Shown: positions 1 to 7,522, counted from the stretch's first letter. The stretch is 17,355 bases of DNA from JBCCWF01 sp038520475 (GCA_038520475.1 JBCBLF010000090.1:1-17355); one strand, 5' to 3'. Program-made: numbers and translations. The notes: a model not told the origin generated them from the letters alone.

Positions 1-424
1 CTAGCTTTGAATCTGCACTGTTTACACCAATTCTAGAGCTCAACCGTGTGTCCCTGGGAAGCAATTCATAATTAATTGGGCTCATAAACTGACACACTCT
101 TTTAGACTACTTTCTTCAGTAAGTAAGGAGTACTAGCATCATCCATCGCAATTGCTAACGTTGTCGGGCCCTGCTCTGCTCAATGCCAACTGACACCAGA
201 GTTTGTGCTCAACAGTTAGCAATGCGGAGACTTCTTTGGGCCCTGCCATTCCCTTTATTCGGGCCAATCATACTGTTTTTAACAGCAACTACAACTGAGG
301 GGTGCCTATGTTTCGGGCACCCCTCAGTTGTAGTAGAACTGGTGCGCATCTTGTACTATCAGCGCTAGCAGTAATCATGCATCATCATAGGGCATCCATT
401 TTTCACCATGTCGAGATTGCCATT
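1..424. other. Gene-poor stretch with inverted repeats
   Basis: No convincing coding region is seen here. The only open frame of note, 183-368 plus, gives 61 residues with no recognisable family and runs through a perfect hairpin, so I regard it as chance. The stretch also holds an imperfect inverted repeat (148-163 against 210-225, core ATTGCTAAC/GTTAGCAAT) and the direct repeat GGGCCCTGC near 166 and 239. It lies downstream of the minus-strand DUF1818 gene and may hold that transcript's end. Confidence 0.5.
288..334. terminator. Perfect 19-bp hairpin, possible terminator
   Basis: Arms 288-306 and 316-334 are perfectly complementary over 19 bp, with a 9-base loop (307-315). The arm sequence is ACTACAACTGAGGGGTGCC. 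It begins about 90 bases past the stop of the minus-strand DUF1818 gene, which suits a transcription end for the rpoZ operon. Neither strand shows a T-run directly after the stem, so it is not a textbook intrinsic terminator. It could instead stabilise an RNA end or be a dispersed palindromic repeat. Confidence 0.45.
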
Positions 425-838
425 TCAATCCGTTCTTGAATGATTTTCGACGTGGCCTTCAAAATGGCTACTGCTGCCATACTGCACAGATCGGCAGGCT
501 GCTATTAGATTAGGAACGGCAGATGGAAGCCACTCACCCTCGGTGCGTCTTCCGGTTTGAATCATGACGTGCAATTCGTATGCCCCTGGATAACCGTCAG
601 CTTCTAACCATATATATTCACTTTCTGTCTCGCAGGAAATTTTCTCGCTATCCATCAGCTCACTCGAAATCTGATGTACTGCCGCGTCAAGCTCTTGTAT
701 CAACCTGCAAAAATCTTTAAATTCAGCGTCCGTTAGCTCAATAGACCAGCGATCGCCCCCAATGAGACCCCGATAAATTTCTGCACCATCATCCCATCCA
801 ATTCGCCAGCCCTCTCCGCGCTTGATGTGTCGTCCCAT
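425..838 (-). CDS. DUF1818 family protein
   Basis: The 137-residue protein matches my recollection of the cyanobacterial DUF1818 family: an N-terminal GEGWRIGWD motif, then GLIGGDRWSIELTDAEF, a central ELMDSEKISCE segment and a C-terminal TGRRTEGEWLP segment. Its biochemical role is unknown. No signal peptide or membrane helix is visible, so it should be cytoplasmic. I chose the ATG at 836-838 because it directly precedes the conserved GRHIKRGEGWRIGW start. The frame also stays open to a TTG at 868, which would add ten residues unlike the family. It is the last gene of a minus-strand run that starts at rpoZ. The 115-base gap before it holds a HIP1 site and the palindrome TTATCATGATAA (922-933). 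Confidence 0.8.
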   Translation of the reverse strand: MGRHIKRGEGWRIGWDDGAEIYRGLIGGDRWSIELTDAEFKDFCRLIQELDAAVHQISSELMDSEKISCETESEYIWLEADGYPGAYELHVMIQTGRRTEGEWLPSAVPNLIAACRSVQYGSSSHFEGHVENHSRTD

Positions 839-921
839 AATGATCGATGACCTGATGTCATCGTCCAAACAGCACTATAGCGATCGCCTTCAACATCTCC
901 ACTCTGGCGACACTGGCAGCA

Positions 922-933
922 TTATCATGATAA
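922..933. repeat. 12-bp perfect palindrome between two genes
   Basis: TTATCATGATAA lies between the stop of the membrane-anchored protein gene (954) and the start of the DUF1818 gene. The flanking GCAT/ATGC bases allow slightly longer imperfect pairing. It could be an operator or a weak hairpin. Nothing else in the window repeats it. Confidence 0.3.
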
Positions 934-953
934 GCAATGCGATGAGCAACGCT

Positions 954-1514
954 TTATCTTGAGAGGAAGGTGGGGAGCCTCCCCTCACTGCTTGTGAACA
1001 CCGTCACAAGCTCCTGAACCAGCGCATCTCGCTCTGCTCGGTTTAATTGGTTGATTGCATCAATGTCGCCGTTTCGAGGACTCATCTCTAGGTCAGCTTC
1101 CCCTGGATAGGTATCTCCTTGAAGCCAATGACCCGTCACGTTGAGGTAGTCAGCGAGGCTAATCTTCCAGTCCAAGCGATATTCGGGCGATCGCCGTGCA
1201 ACATACAAGTGATATCGAATTAAGCGACTAACCAGCGTATTATTGACGTCGACCTCACCAGTTTCAGCATCGATGTACTCATTCTCAAGGGGAAGAAATG
1301 GCATCGAATCGTAGAGCTGTTGAGATACATCATCGATACTCAATCGCTGGGCAGAAGCTGCTTGGACAGCTAACAATTCTCGCACCCCTATGGACGGGGA
1401 AACAGCTCGCTCTGTCACAGGAGAAGACTGAGGCCCAAAAAAAATGACCAGAAGAAGGCTGACAGAGCCTAAGATGCACACCCCAAGGTGACGAACTCTA
1501 AACCGTTGCTTCAT
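954..1514 (-). CDS. Membrane-anchored protein of unknown function
   Basis: This 186-residue protein has a short basic N-terminus (MKQRFRVRHLG) and one hydrophobic segment at about residues 10-27. That makes it an N-terminally anchored or exported protein, with the rest probably on the periplasmic or lumenal side. The body holds a FLPLENEYIDAETGEVD segment, then NTLVSRLIRYHLYV and RLDWKISLADYL. I associate these with a conserved cyanobacterial protein of unknown function, but I cannot name a family. The start is the ATG at 1512-1514, with a possible ribosome site (AGGAC) about 13 bases upstream. It lies 33 bp downstream of rpoZ on the same strand and is probably co-transcribed with it. No catalytic motif is visible. 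Confidence 0.75.
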   Translation of the reverse strand: MKQRFRVRHLGVCILGSVSLLLVIFFGPQSSPVTERAVSPSIGVRELLAVQAASAQRLSIDDVSQQLYDSMPFLPLENEYIDAETGEVDVNNTLVSRLIRYHLYVARRSPEYRLDWKISLADYLNVTGHWLQGDTYPGEADLEMSPRNGDIDAINQLNRAERDALVQELVTVFTSSEGRLPTFLSR

Positions 1515-1547
1515 CTGACACTATGTCCTACTCATTTACCAGCTTCA

Positions 1548-1772
1548 CTATTCGCCAATAATTTCAGGCTGTGTAAGCTCGTCAGACATTTCGATGACGG
1601 CCCGGATGACAGGCTTCATCTTTGGGTCATCAATACTATCAAACTCTTCATAGCGACGACGTTGCGCACGGTTTGCTACTTGAACTGTGATTCGATAACG
1701 ATTCGATGCGGCGCTGATCAAATCTTCAGCACGGCGCATGAGTTGAGCACTTTCAATCGTGTGTCGCTTCAT
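1548..1772 (-). CDS. rpoZ: DNA-directed RNA polymerase subunit omega
   Basis: This is the omega subunit of RNA polymerase. It helps fold and assemble the beta-prime subunit and stabilises the core enzyme. The 74 residues have the usual length for the cyanobacterial form. They carry its hallmark segments: RAEDLISAASNRYRITVQVA (about 14-33), RAQRRRYEEFDSIDDPKMKP (about 35-54) and a C-terminal IRAVIEMSDELTQPEI. The start is the ATG at 1770-1772. No Shine-Dalgarno sequence is visible just upstream, which is common in cyanobacteria. It is the first gene of a minus-strand group with the membrane-anchored protein and the DUF1818 gene, and it has a plausible sigma-70 type promoter 30-65 bases upstream. 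Confidence 0.95.
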   Translation of the reverse strand: MKRHTIESAQLMRRAEDLISAASNRYRITVQVANRAQRRRYEEFDSIDDPKMKPVIRAVIEMSDELTQPEIIGE

Positions 1773-1808
1773 AGAGTGATGACTTGGATGTAGTTTTCGT
1801 GATTCTTA

Positions 1809-1837
1809 ATTGTAGCCTACGGCTAACGTGATGACAT
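1809..1837 (-). promoter_or_regulatory. Putative rpoZ promoter
   Basis: On the minus strand there is a -10 box TACAAT (1809-1814, five of six matches) and a -35 box ATGTCA (1832-1837, four of six) separated by 17 bp. A start near 1802 would give a leader of about 30 bases before rpoZ. This was found by reading only. Confidence 0.4.
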
Positions 1838-1963
1838 TGAACGATAGAGGTGCCATTGATTGAGAAGAAGTCGTAACTGTAGCCCTAACAAGCAGGCATC
1901 TACATGCAATTCACCAGTCCACAAAATAGTGGTTCACAAGAAATAATATCGATTTGTATCGAA

Positions 1964-2002
1964 TTTTATCAATTTGATAAAAAGTCCATAGAGTGATAAA
2001 TT
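1964..2002 (+). promoter_or_regulatory. Putative promoter with overlapping palindrome (SGNH hydrolase)
   Basis: A -35 box TTGATA (1974-1979) and a -10 box TAAATT (1997-2002) stand 17 bp apart, about 70 bases before the hydrolase start. The -35 box lies inside a 19-bp palindrome, TTTTATCAA-T-TTGATAAAA (1964-1982). A palindrome over the -35 box is a common place for a repressor operator. Which protein would bind it is unknown. Confidence 0.35.
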
Positions 2003-2070
2003 CCCACACATGCATAGGGAATACATCAGCTGGACCCAATGCTGGCCTCTATTCACCTTTGGTTTGATTT

Positions 2071-2796
2071 ATGCAGATGCTTGCACCGCAAACGTATCGC
2101 CACCGTTATAACGCTTCATCGGCCCATCATTCACGCGCAATGCGGCCATTGCGGTGGATTGCAATTGGCGATAGCACCGTCTACGGGTTTGGAGATCCTG
2201 AAGGGGGTGGATGGGTTGAGCGGTTGCGTCGCCGATGGATGCTGCCGAATAGTCCAGGACACGCCCTATACAATCTTGGGGTCCGAGGGAATGGGGTTCG
2301 CCACGTTGCTCATCGCCTTGATGCTGAGTTCCGATGCCGTGGAGAGTTGCGCAATCAAGTCCCAGATCTTATTGTTTTATCCGTTGGAATTAATGACTCT
2401 GCACGGGCTGGGAGCCATCAAGCTCGCTACATCACGGAGCTTGACGTATTCCAGCATGAGATGTCCCAACTTCTTGACCATGCAACTGCCCTGTGTCCTG
2501 TGCTGTTTGTCGGTATGACACCTGTGGATGAATCCCGCATGCCATTCGCGGATTGTTTGTACTACAACCACATGGATCAGCACGCCTTTAAGGAACTCAC
2601 TCGTGACGCCTGTGAACAACGACATATTCCGTACCTGGATATCTTTGATATTTGGCTATCTAGGGGCGAATTGTGGTGGCGATCGCACCTGTCCGCTGAT
2701 GGCCTACATCCAAATTCATTAGGTTACAAGGCACTACTCCAAGATTTTTTACAGTGGAATGAGGCCCAGCAATGGATTTACCCATCCGAATCATAG
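2071..2796 (+). CDS. SGNH/GDSL-family hydrolase
   Basis: This is a predicted serine esterase or lipase of the SGNH fold, 241 residues long. Block I is AIGDSTVYG with nucleophile Ser35. A block II glycine is in NLGVRGNG (about 68-75), block III is VGIND with Asn108, and block V is SADGLHPN with Asp210 and His213, so the full catalytic set is present. The substrate cannot be read from the sequence. No signal peptide is visible, so it is probably cytoplasmic. The start is uncertain: ATG 2071 gives an extra 23 residues, and ATG 2140 (MRPLRWIAIGDS) starts closer to the fold. Neither has a clear ribosome site. The gene diverges from rpoZ and converges on the prolyl oligopeptidase gene with a 49-bp gap. 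Confidence 0.85.
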   Translation: MQMLAPQTYRHRYNASSAHHSRAMRPLRWIAIGDSTVYGFGDPEGGGWVERLRRRWMLPNSPGHALYNLGVRGNGVRHVAHRLDAEFRCRGELRNQVPDLIVLSVGINDSARAGSHQARYITELDVFQHEMSQLLDHATALCPVLFVGMTPVDESRMPFADCLYYNHMDQHAFKELTRDACEQRHIPYLDIFDIWLSRGELWWRSHLSADGLHPNSLGYKALLQDFLQWNEAQQWIYPSES

Positions 2797-2845
2797 CCAA
2801 AGGATAGCTTGTGTTCTGCTTCGACAGCACTCCTAAAGATATCGG

Positions 2846-4900
2846 CTAGACAACGGTCACTTCCAGATTTTTCACCAAAAATCCCCACTTATCAGCCACT
2901 TCCTCAATGATTTTGGTCGTCGGTTTGCCAGCCCCATGCCCTGCCTTTGTTTCGATACGAATCAGCACAGGATCGGGACCGATATGGGCAGCTTGTAGGG
3001 CTGCGGTGAACTTAAAACTGTGAGCGGGAACAACCCGGTCGTCGTGATCTGCCGTGGTCACCAACGTTGCGGGATAAGCCGTCCCTTTTTGCAGATTATG
3101 GAGTGGCGAATAGGCATACAGCGCCTTAAATTCCTCTTCATTATCTGGCGACCCATAATCTGATGTCCAAGCCCAACCAATGGTGAATTTGTGGAAGCGG
3201 AGCATGTCCATCACCCCCACGGCTGGTAGCGCTGCGGCAAAGAGATCGGGACGCTGAGTGATGCAGGCTCCGACGAGTAGGCCACCGTTGCTACCCCCGG
3301 CGATCGCCAGCTTTGAAGAAGAGGTGTATTGGTTTGCAATTAGCCATTCTGCTGCAGCGATAAAGTCGTCGAACACATTTTGTTTCTTCAGCTTCGTGCC
3401 GCTCTGATGCCACTGTTCACCATATTCTCCACCGCCTCGTAAATTAGGAACTGCATAGACGCCTCCCAACTCCATCCACGTTAAGTTGCTGATCGAGAAA
3501 GAGGGAGTGAGAGATACATTAAACCCTCCATAACCGTAGAGCAGCGTTGGATTTTGTCCGTCTAGGGCAATGCCAATCTTATGGGTGATGAACATTGGAA
3601 TGCGGGTGCCATCTTTGCTGGCATAAAACACCTGAGTTGTTTCATAGCCTGACGGGTCAAAATCAACAGACGGTTGGCAGAATACCCTGCTGTCGCCCGT
3701 GATGAGGTCGTAGCGATACACCGTTGGCGGCGTTGTAAATCCAGTGAACGCATAAAAGGTTTCAGTATCTTCACGCTTACCATAAAACCCACCAACAGAA
3801 CCAATGCCAGGGAGGTTAACCTGCCGCACAAACGCGCCTTCGAGCGTAAACACCTTCACTGCTGAATATGCGTTCTGAAGATAAGACACAATGAACTGGT
3901 GATTGAGGAGACTCACGCTTTGCAACGTCTCTTCAGCCTGGGCAAGGACTTCTCGCCACTGATCGCGCTCTGGTGTTTTCAGATCGATTTCGATTACCCG
4001 CCCCCTCGGGGCCGCTAAATCAGTCTCAAACCAAAATCGTGTCCCCTCATTGTCAATAAATGAAAACTTTGCATCAAAGGATTGAATGAGCTCTACCACT
4101 GGCGCATCTGGAATCGTCAAGTCTGTGTAAAACACTAGATTTTTACGATCGGTGCCCCGCCAGACTGAAATCACCAGATATTGCCCATCATTTGTGACGT
4201 CTCCACTGAAGCCCCACTCTTTTTCATCAGGGCGTTCATACACCAAGACATCCTCTGATTGGGAAGTTCCAATGCGGTGATAATAGAGTTTCTGATAGTA
4301 ATTGGTGTCTTCTAATTTTGATGATTCGTTGGGTTCATCATATCGACTGTAAAAAAAGCCCGTTTCATCACTCGTCCAGGCTGCACCCGAAAATTTCACC
4401 CAGCGAATGCTATCCTCCAGGTCTTGGCCAGTATGAATATCTCGGACTTTCCAGTCTTGCCAGTCTGACCCTGCGGTGGATAGACCGTAGGCCATGTATC
4501 GAGCATTGTCGCTAATGGCAAGACCCGCAAGCGCGACCGTTCCGTCGTCTGAAAGCGTATTCGGATCCAGCAAGACAGTCGGTTCAGCATCTAAATCATC
4601 AAGGACGTAGAGAACGTCTTGATTCTGCAAACCATCATTTTTGAACAAAAAAAAGCGATCGCCCTTCTTGAAGGGAGTGCGGAACTTCTCATAGTTCCAT
4701 AGTTTCGTCAGACGATCTTTAATGACATCGCGCTCAGAAATATCACTCAAGTAATCGAAGGTCACCGCGTTTTGATTTGCAATCCACTGACGACTCTGAT
4801 CAGAATCGGGTTCTTCAAGCCATCGATAGGGGTCGGGCACCAGCGTTCCGTGATAATCATCAACGTGATCGCCTTTGGGGCTTTCGGGATAATCGAGCAT
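2846..4900 (-). CDS. Prolyl oligopeptidase (S9A family serine peptidase)
   Basis: This peptidase cleaves short peptides after proline. Its 684 residues are close to the usual family length. The N-terminus PDPYRWLEEPDSDQSRQWI is the family's entry motif. The middle (about 75-410) is the beta-propeller that filters substrates by size. The C-terminal alpha/beta hydrolase domain has the nucleophile in GGSNGG (Ser537), the acid in DHDDRVVP (Asp620 or Asp621) and the base in KAGHGAGK (His655). The triad is complete, so I expect an active enzyme. No signal peptide is seen, so it acts in the cytoplasm. The start is the ATG at 4898-4900. The methyltransferase gene ends 28 bp upstream on the same strand, so the two are probably co-transcribed. 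Confidence 0.95.
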   Translation of the reverse strand: MLDYPESPKGDHVDDYHGTLVPDPYRWLEEPDSDQSRQWIANQNAVTFDYLSDISERDVIKDRLTKLWNYEKFRTPFKKGDRFFLFKNDGLQNQDVLYVLDDLDAEPTVLLDPNTLSDDGTVALAGLAISDNARYMAYGLSTAGSDWQDWKVRDIHTGQDLEDSIRWVKFSGAAWTSDETGFFYSRYDEPNESSKLEDTNYYQKLYYHRIGTSQSEDVLVYERPDEKEWGFSGDVTNDGQYLVISVWRGTDRKNLVFYTDLTIPDAPVVELIQSFDAKFSFIDNEGTRFWFETDLAAPRGRVIEIDLKTPERDQWREVLAQAEETLQSVSLLNHQFIVSYLQNAYSAVKVFTLEGAFVRQVNLPGIGSVGGFYGKREDTETFYAFTGFTTPPTVYRYDLITGDSRVFCQPSVDFDPSGYETTQVFYASKDGTRIPMFITHKIGIALDGQNPTLLYGYGGFNVSLTPSFSISNLTWMELGGVYAVPNLRGGGEYGEQWHQSGTKLKKQNVFDDFIAAAEWLIANQYTSSSKLAIAGGSNGGLLVGACITQRPDLFAAALPAVGVMDMLRFHKFTIGWAWTSDYGSPDNEEEFKALYAYSPLHNLQKGTAYPATLVTTADHDDRVVPAHSFKFTAALQAAHIGPDPVLIRIETKAGHGAGKPTTKIIEEVADKWGFLVKNLEVTVV

Positions 4901-4928
4901 AAGCGTTTGGATAAATATCTGTGAGTTG

Positions 4929-5669
4929 CTATGAGAACTTTATTTTGTAGAGATGAAAAAGCTCTCCATCTTGTTGCTTTAGAATCTTTCCACCTGCGGC
5001 TTTAATCGCGTCCTTCCAATCATCCAATGACTCTAAAAACACCTCCGCACCAAGATAGGTTTCAAGAATGGCCCAATTTTCCGCTAGTTCGGCATCAGGG
5101 TCAATGACATCGAACACAAATGTCCCGTCTGCCTTGAGCACGCGGCGCACTTCATCCATGACCAATCGCCAATAATTCATCGGGTAATAACAGCTAAGTC
5201 CTGTAGCGATCGCCAGATCAAATTGATTGGGCTCATATTCGAGTTGATGAGCCGGGGCAAGCTGCACGCCTTTGAACAATTTTGAATTGAGCTGAGGAGC
5301 CCGAGTCATGAGGGCCTCTCGGGCCACAGCACTAATTTCATGGCCGTAGAATAAAGCCTCCCATTCTCGCCACGGATAAATCAGAAAGCTTACACCACAG
5401 CCGATATCTAAACAGTGTTGATTCTTCTTCGGCTTCGCCATTTCCCAGAAGGGGGATGCAATTCGAGGCGCAAGGGCTCCAGACGTCCATTCTCTGAAAA
5501 TCGGCATGGCCTCTACTTCATCCGGAAGAGAGAATGCATCTCCTCGATATTCTCGGCTAAACCGTTGGGCAACCGCTGATAGAGTTGGGTTCCATTGACT
5601 ATCTGAAGCTTGGCTTAAAAAGTTAGCCAATGTGGGTTGTGTGGTTGGCTGAGATTTTCCTTTTGCCAT
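4929..5669 (-). CDS. Class I SAM-dependent methyltransferase
   Basis: This is a 246-residue predicted methyltransferase of unknown substrate. The SAM-binding motif I is LDIGCGVSFLIYP (from Leu87). The post-motif region FDLAIATGLSCYYP (about 149-162) and VRRVLKADGTFVFDVID carry the Rossmann strand order of class I enzymes. The first 70 residues are family-specific and begin with a polar Thr/Gln-rich tail. No membrane segment is visible. The start is the ATG at 5667-5669. It is transcribed toward the prolyl oligopeptidase gene 28 bp downstream, and upstream lies an inverted-repeat cluster that separates it from thrC. I cannot tell whether it acts on a protein, small molecule or pigment. Confidence 0.85.
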   Translation of the reverse strand: MAKGKSQPTTQPTLANFLSQASDSQWNPTLSAVAQRFSREYRGDAFSLPDEVEAMPIFREWTSGALAPRIASPFWEMAKPKKNQHCLDIGCGVSFLIYPWREWEALFYGHEISAVAREALMTRAPQLNSKLFKGVQLAPAHQLEYEPNQFDLAIATGLSCYYPMNYWRLVMDEVRRVLKADGTFVFDVIDPDAELAENWAILETYLGAEVFLESLDDWKDAIKAAGGKILKQQDGELFHLYKIKFS

Positions 5670-5792
5670 ACGCCGTGCTCCACACGATAGTTGTTGGGTG
5701 TTGTCACAGCATATCTAGGAAACATTGAGGATCCAGACAGAATGCATTATTTCTTAGGAATGAAGGAGCTTTTCGCACGACACGAATTGATT

Positions 5793-5866
5793 TGTCACAG
5801 TGGTGTTAGGCGCGTCGTGCTCCACACCACTGTGACAGCGAATTGGCCTAAGGCCAATTCGCTGTC
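5793..5866. terminator. Two overlapping inverted repeats after thrC
   Basis: The first repeat has 14-bp perfect arms (5793-5806 and 5824-5837, TGTCACAGTGGTGT and its complement) around a 17-base loop. The second has 16-bp perfect arms (5834-5849 and 5851-5866, GACAGCGAATTGGCCT and its complement) around one central base. They share GACA at 5834-5837, so full pairing of one breaks the end of the other. The cluster begins 30 bases past the thrC stop, which suits a transcription end for thrC. No T-run follows on the minus strand. A 12-bp direct repeat, CGTGCTCCACAC, links 5816-5827 with 5674-5685 near the methyltransferase start. Confidence 0.45.
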
Positions 5867-5896
5867 AGATGCATCAAGGGTATACGAACAAGAACG

Positions 5897-7021
5897 TTAG
5901 AACCCTACTGCTTGCGCAACCGCTTCGGTGCTAGCATCTAGCGGTTCGCGGACATTATCTTGACATCGCTTAATGGCAGTATCGGGATCTTTGAGTCCGT
6001 TCCCTGTTAGCACACAGACAATTGTTGCTCCAGCAGGAACGTGCTCTTTGACTTTTAGTAGCCCAGCCACTGAAGACGCGCTTGCCGGTTCACAGAAGAT
6101 GCCTTCTTCTGATGCCAATAATTGGTAGGCATCCAGAATCTCGTCATCGGTAACAGCCGTAAATGATCCTTGACTTGCATCCTTAGCGGCCACAGCCTTT
6201 TGCCAGCTGGCAGGGTTGCCAATCCGAATGGCAGTTGCGACGGTGTCTGGATTTGGCACAGGATGCCCGGATACGAGCGGTGATGCGCCAGCAGCCTGGA
6301 AGCCCATCATTTTGGGAAGGCGATCGCATCGTTTGGCTTGGTGATATTGGCAGAATCCCATCCAGTAGGCCGTAATGTTGCCAGCATTACCGACTGGAAT
6401 ACAGAGCCAATCGGGCGCATCTCCAAGCACATCAACAATCTCAAAAGCACTGGTTTTCTGACCTTCCAAACGATATGGATTCAGAGAATTCACAAGCGTA
6501 ATGGGGTATTTGGCTGCCACATCACGGACAATTTCGAGAGCCTGGTCAAAGTTGCCCTTGATAGATATCACCTCTGAACCATAGAGCAACGCTTGTGCGA
6601 GTTTCCCAAGCGCTACATAGCCATCTGGAATGACCACATAGGACCGCATATTGCCGCGACGAGCGTAGGCAGCAGCAGCAGCAGAGGTATTTCCAGTGCT
6701 GGCACAGATAACCGCCTCTGCCCCATCTTCCTTCGCTTTCGAAACAGCTAACGTCATACCTCGATCTTTAAAGCTTCCCGTAGGATTCAGCCCATCAAAC
6801 TTGACAAACACCTTCACATTGCGTCCGACGTGCTCTTCGATAGTCGGAACGGGAATGAGGGGTGTATTTCCTTCCAACAGCGTCACAACAGGCGTTTGCT
6901 CCGTCACTGGAAGATAGGGGCGATATGCCTCAATTAAACCCGGCCATCCTTGACGAGTGGATTGAATCCTGGATGGCTGCGCTTTTGAAATTGATTTACG
7001 AGAGAAAAGACCAGATATCAC
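5897..7021 (-). CDS. thrC: Threonine synthase
   Basis: This PLP enzyme makes threonine from O-phosphohomoserine, the last step of threonine synthesis. The 374-residue chain shows the fold-type II features: EGNTPLIPVP, the PLP lysine in NPTGSFKDRG (Lys85), the substrate loop ASTGNTSAAA (about 108-117) and the phosphate-binding loop GNAGN (211-215). No N-terminal SAM-regulated extension of the plant type is present. The first codon is GTG at 7019-7021, with GAGAG about 12 bases upstream. No ATG occurs before the PLP motif, so GTG is the only reasonable start. The first 20 residues are basic and poorly conserved. It is divergent from the small-protein gene and is followed by the 5793-5866 inverted repeats. 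Confidence 0.95.
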   Translation of the reverse strand: MISGLFSRKSISKAQPSRIQSTRQGWPGLIEAYRPYLPVTEQTPVVTLLEGNTPLIPVPTIEEHVGRNVKVFVKFDGLNPTGSFKDRGMTLAVSKAKEDGAEAVICASTGNTSAAAAAYARRGNMRSYVVIPDGYVALGKLAQALLYGSEVISIKGNFDQALEIVRDVAAKYPITLVNSLNPYRLEGQKTSAFEIVDVLGDAPDWLCIPVGNAGNITAYWMGFCQYHQAKRCDRLPKMMGFQAAGASPLVSGHPVPNPDTVATAIRIGNPASWQKAVAAKDASQGSFTAVTDDEILDAYQLLASEEGIFCEPASASSVAGLLKVKEHVPAGATIVCVLTGNGLKDPDTAIKRCQDNVREPLDASTEAVAQAVGF

Positions 7022-7144
7022 GTTGAAAAATCGCTCTCAATAAGTAACTTAGAACACTGAATTGAAATTTTATCTCTATCCTGACATTCGTCCTAACGAT
7101 GCGCTAGTCCAACAACAGGAATTGATACAGACCTCAAATCCTTA

Positions 7145-7229
7145 ATGTTAAATACCCAGTACTCATGTGCGTTTAACATCAGTACTCTATTAAAAGTGTA
7201 AAGTTTACGTTACAATCAACGGCTATATT
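7145..7229. promoter_or_regulatory. Repeat-rich divergent control region
   Basis: This region lies between divergent thrC and the small-protein gene. It holds an inverted repeat ATGTTAAA (7145-7152)/TTTAACAT (7172-7179), a direct repeat CAGTACTC (7157-7164 and 7180-7187, 23 bp apart), a palindrome GTAAAGTTTAC (7198-7208) and GTTACAAT (7209-7216). GTTACAAT fits one half of the HLR1 element bound by RpaB, but the expected second half ten bases upstream is poor. A -10 box TATATT (7224-7229) precedes the plus-strand gene without a clear -35 box. Regulation by any named factor is unproven. Confidence 0.35.
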
Positions 7230-7251
7230 AATCGAGAGACGTTTGATAATC

Positions 7252-7470
7252 ATGCACGTTATTCAAAAAACACAGGCAGACGCCCCAAGTTCTCCCGTCT
7301 TAAACAGCGCCAAGGATTTACAACAGGTTTGTCGAGCAACGCCCGCTCGAAAACTTCCCTACGCTCCTCATCAGCGCGTTGAGTTTCTGAATATACAGGC
7401 TGAAACTGAGGCTCTATTGCAGCACCTCTACATAGAACACCATCGCCGCAAATTAGCCACGCACCAGTAG
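7252..7470 (+). CDS. Small cyanobacterial-type protein, unknown function
   Basis: This codes for 72 residues with no membrane segment or signal. The last 35 residues, PYAPHQRVEFLNIQAETEAL and the following basic tail, look like one amphipathic helix. The pattern PYAPHxRVEFLxIQAETxALL recalls small conserved cyanobacterial proteins of unknown function, though I cannot name a family. I chose the ATG at 7252. A TTG at 7243 in the same frame would add three residues and sits closer to the GAGAG at 7234-7238. The gene is divergent from thrC and stands 125 bp upstream of the large TIR gene on the same strand. A separate promoter-like pair lies between them, so co-transcription is uncertain. Confidence 0.65.
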   Translation: MHVIQKTQADAPSSPVLNSAKDLQQVCRATPARKLPYAPHQRVEFLNIQAETEALLQHLYIEHHRRKLATHQ

Positions 7471-7493
7471 TCGCGTGTTATCCATCAATGGGG

Positions 7494-7522
7494 TTGGTCA
7501 TACACCAGAGAATCCTTATAGT
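7494..7522 (+). promoter_or_regulatory. Putative promoter of the TIR-CHASE2 gene
   Basis: TTGGTC (7494-7499) and TATAGT (7517-7522) stand 17 bp apart and would start RNA about 66 bases before the ATG at 7596. A direct repeat GAATCCTTA (7510-7518 and 7539-7547) overlaps the -10 box and recurs 29 bp later, a possible operator pair. The -35 match is weak. A strong ribosome-like GGAGGAG at 7565-7571 sits 24 bases before the ATG, too far for normal use. Confidence 0.3.

Noticed and set aside
183..368. Plus-strand frame of 61 residues with a hydrophobic stretch
   Set aside because: It runs through a perfect 19-bp hairpin, has no family resemblance and no ribosome site, so it is most likely chance.
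2039..2518. Plus-strand frame of 159 residues
   Set aside because: It overlaps the SGNH hydrolase in another frame. The hydrolase has complete catalytic blocks, so this is a shadow.
5691..5900. Plus-strand frame of 69 residues between the methyltransferase gene and thrC
   Set aside because: It spans both inverted repeats and has no recognisable motif. The repeat structure explains this stretch better.
7198..7216. Possible NtcA site upstream of the small-protein gene
   Set aside because: The GTA and TAC halves are ten bases apart instead of eight, so the NtcA pattern does not fit.
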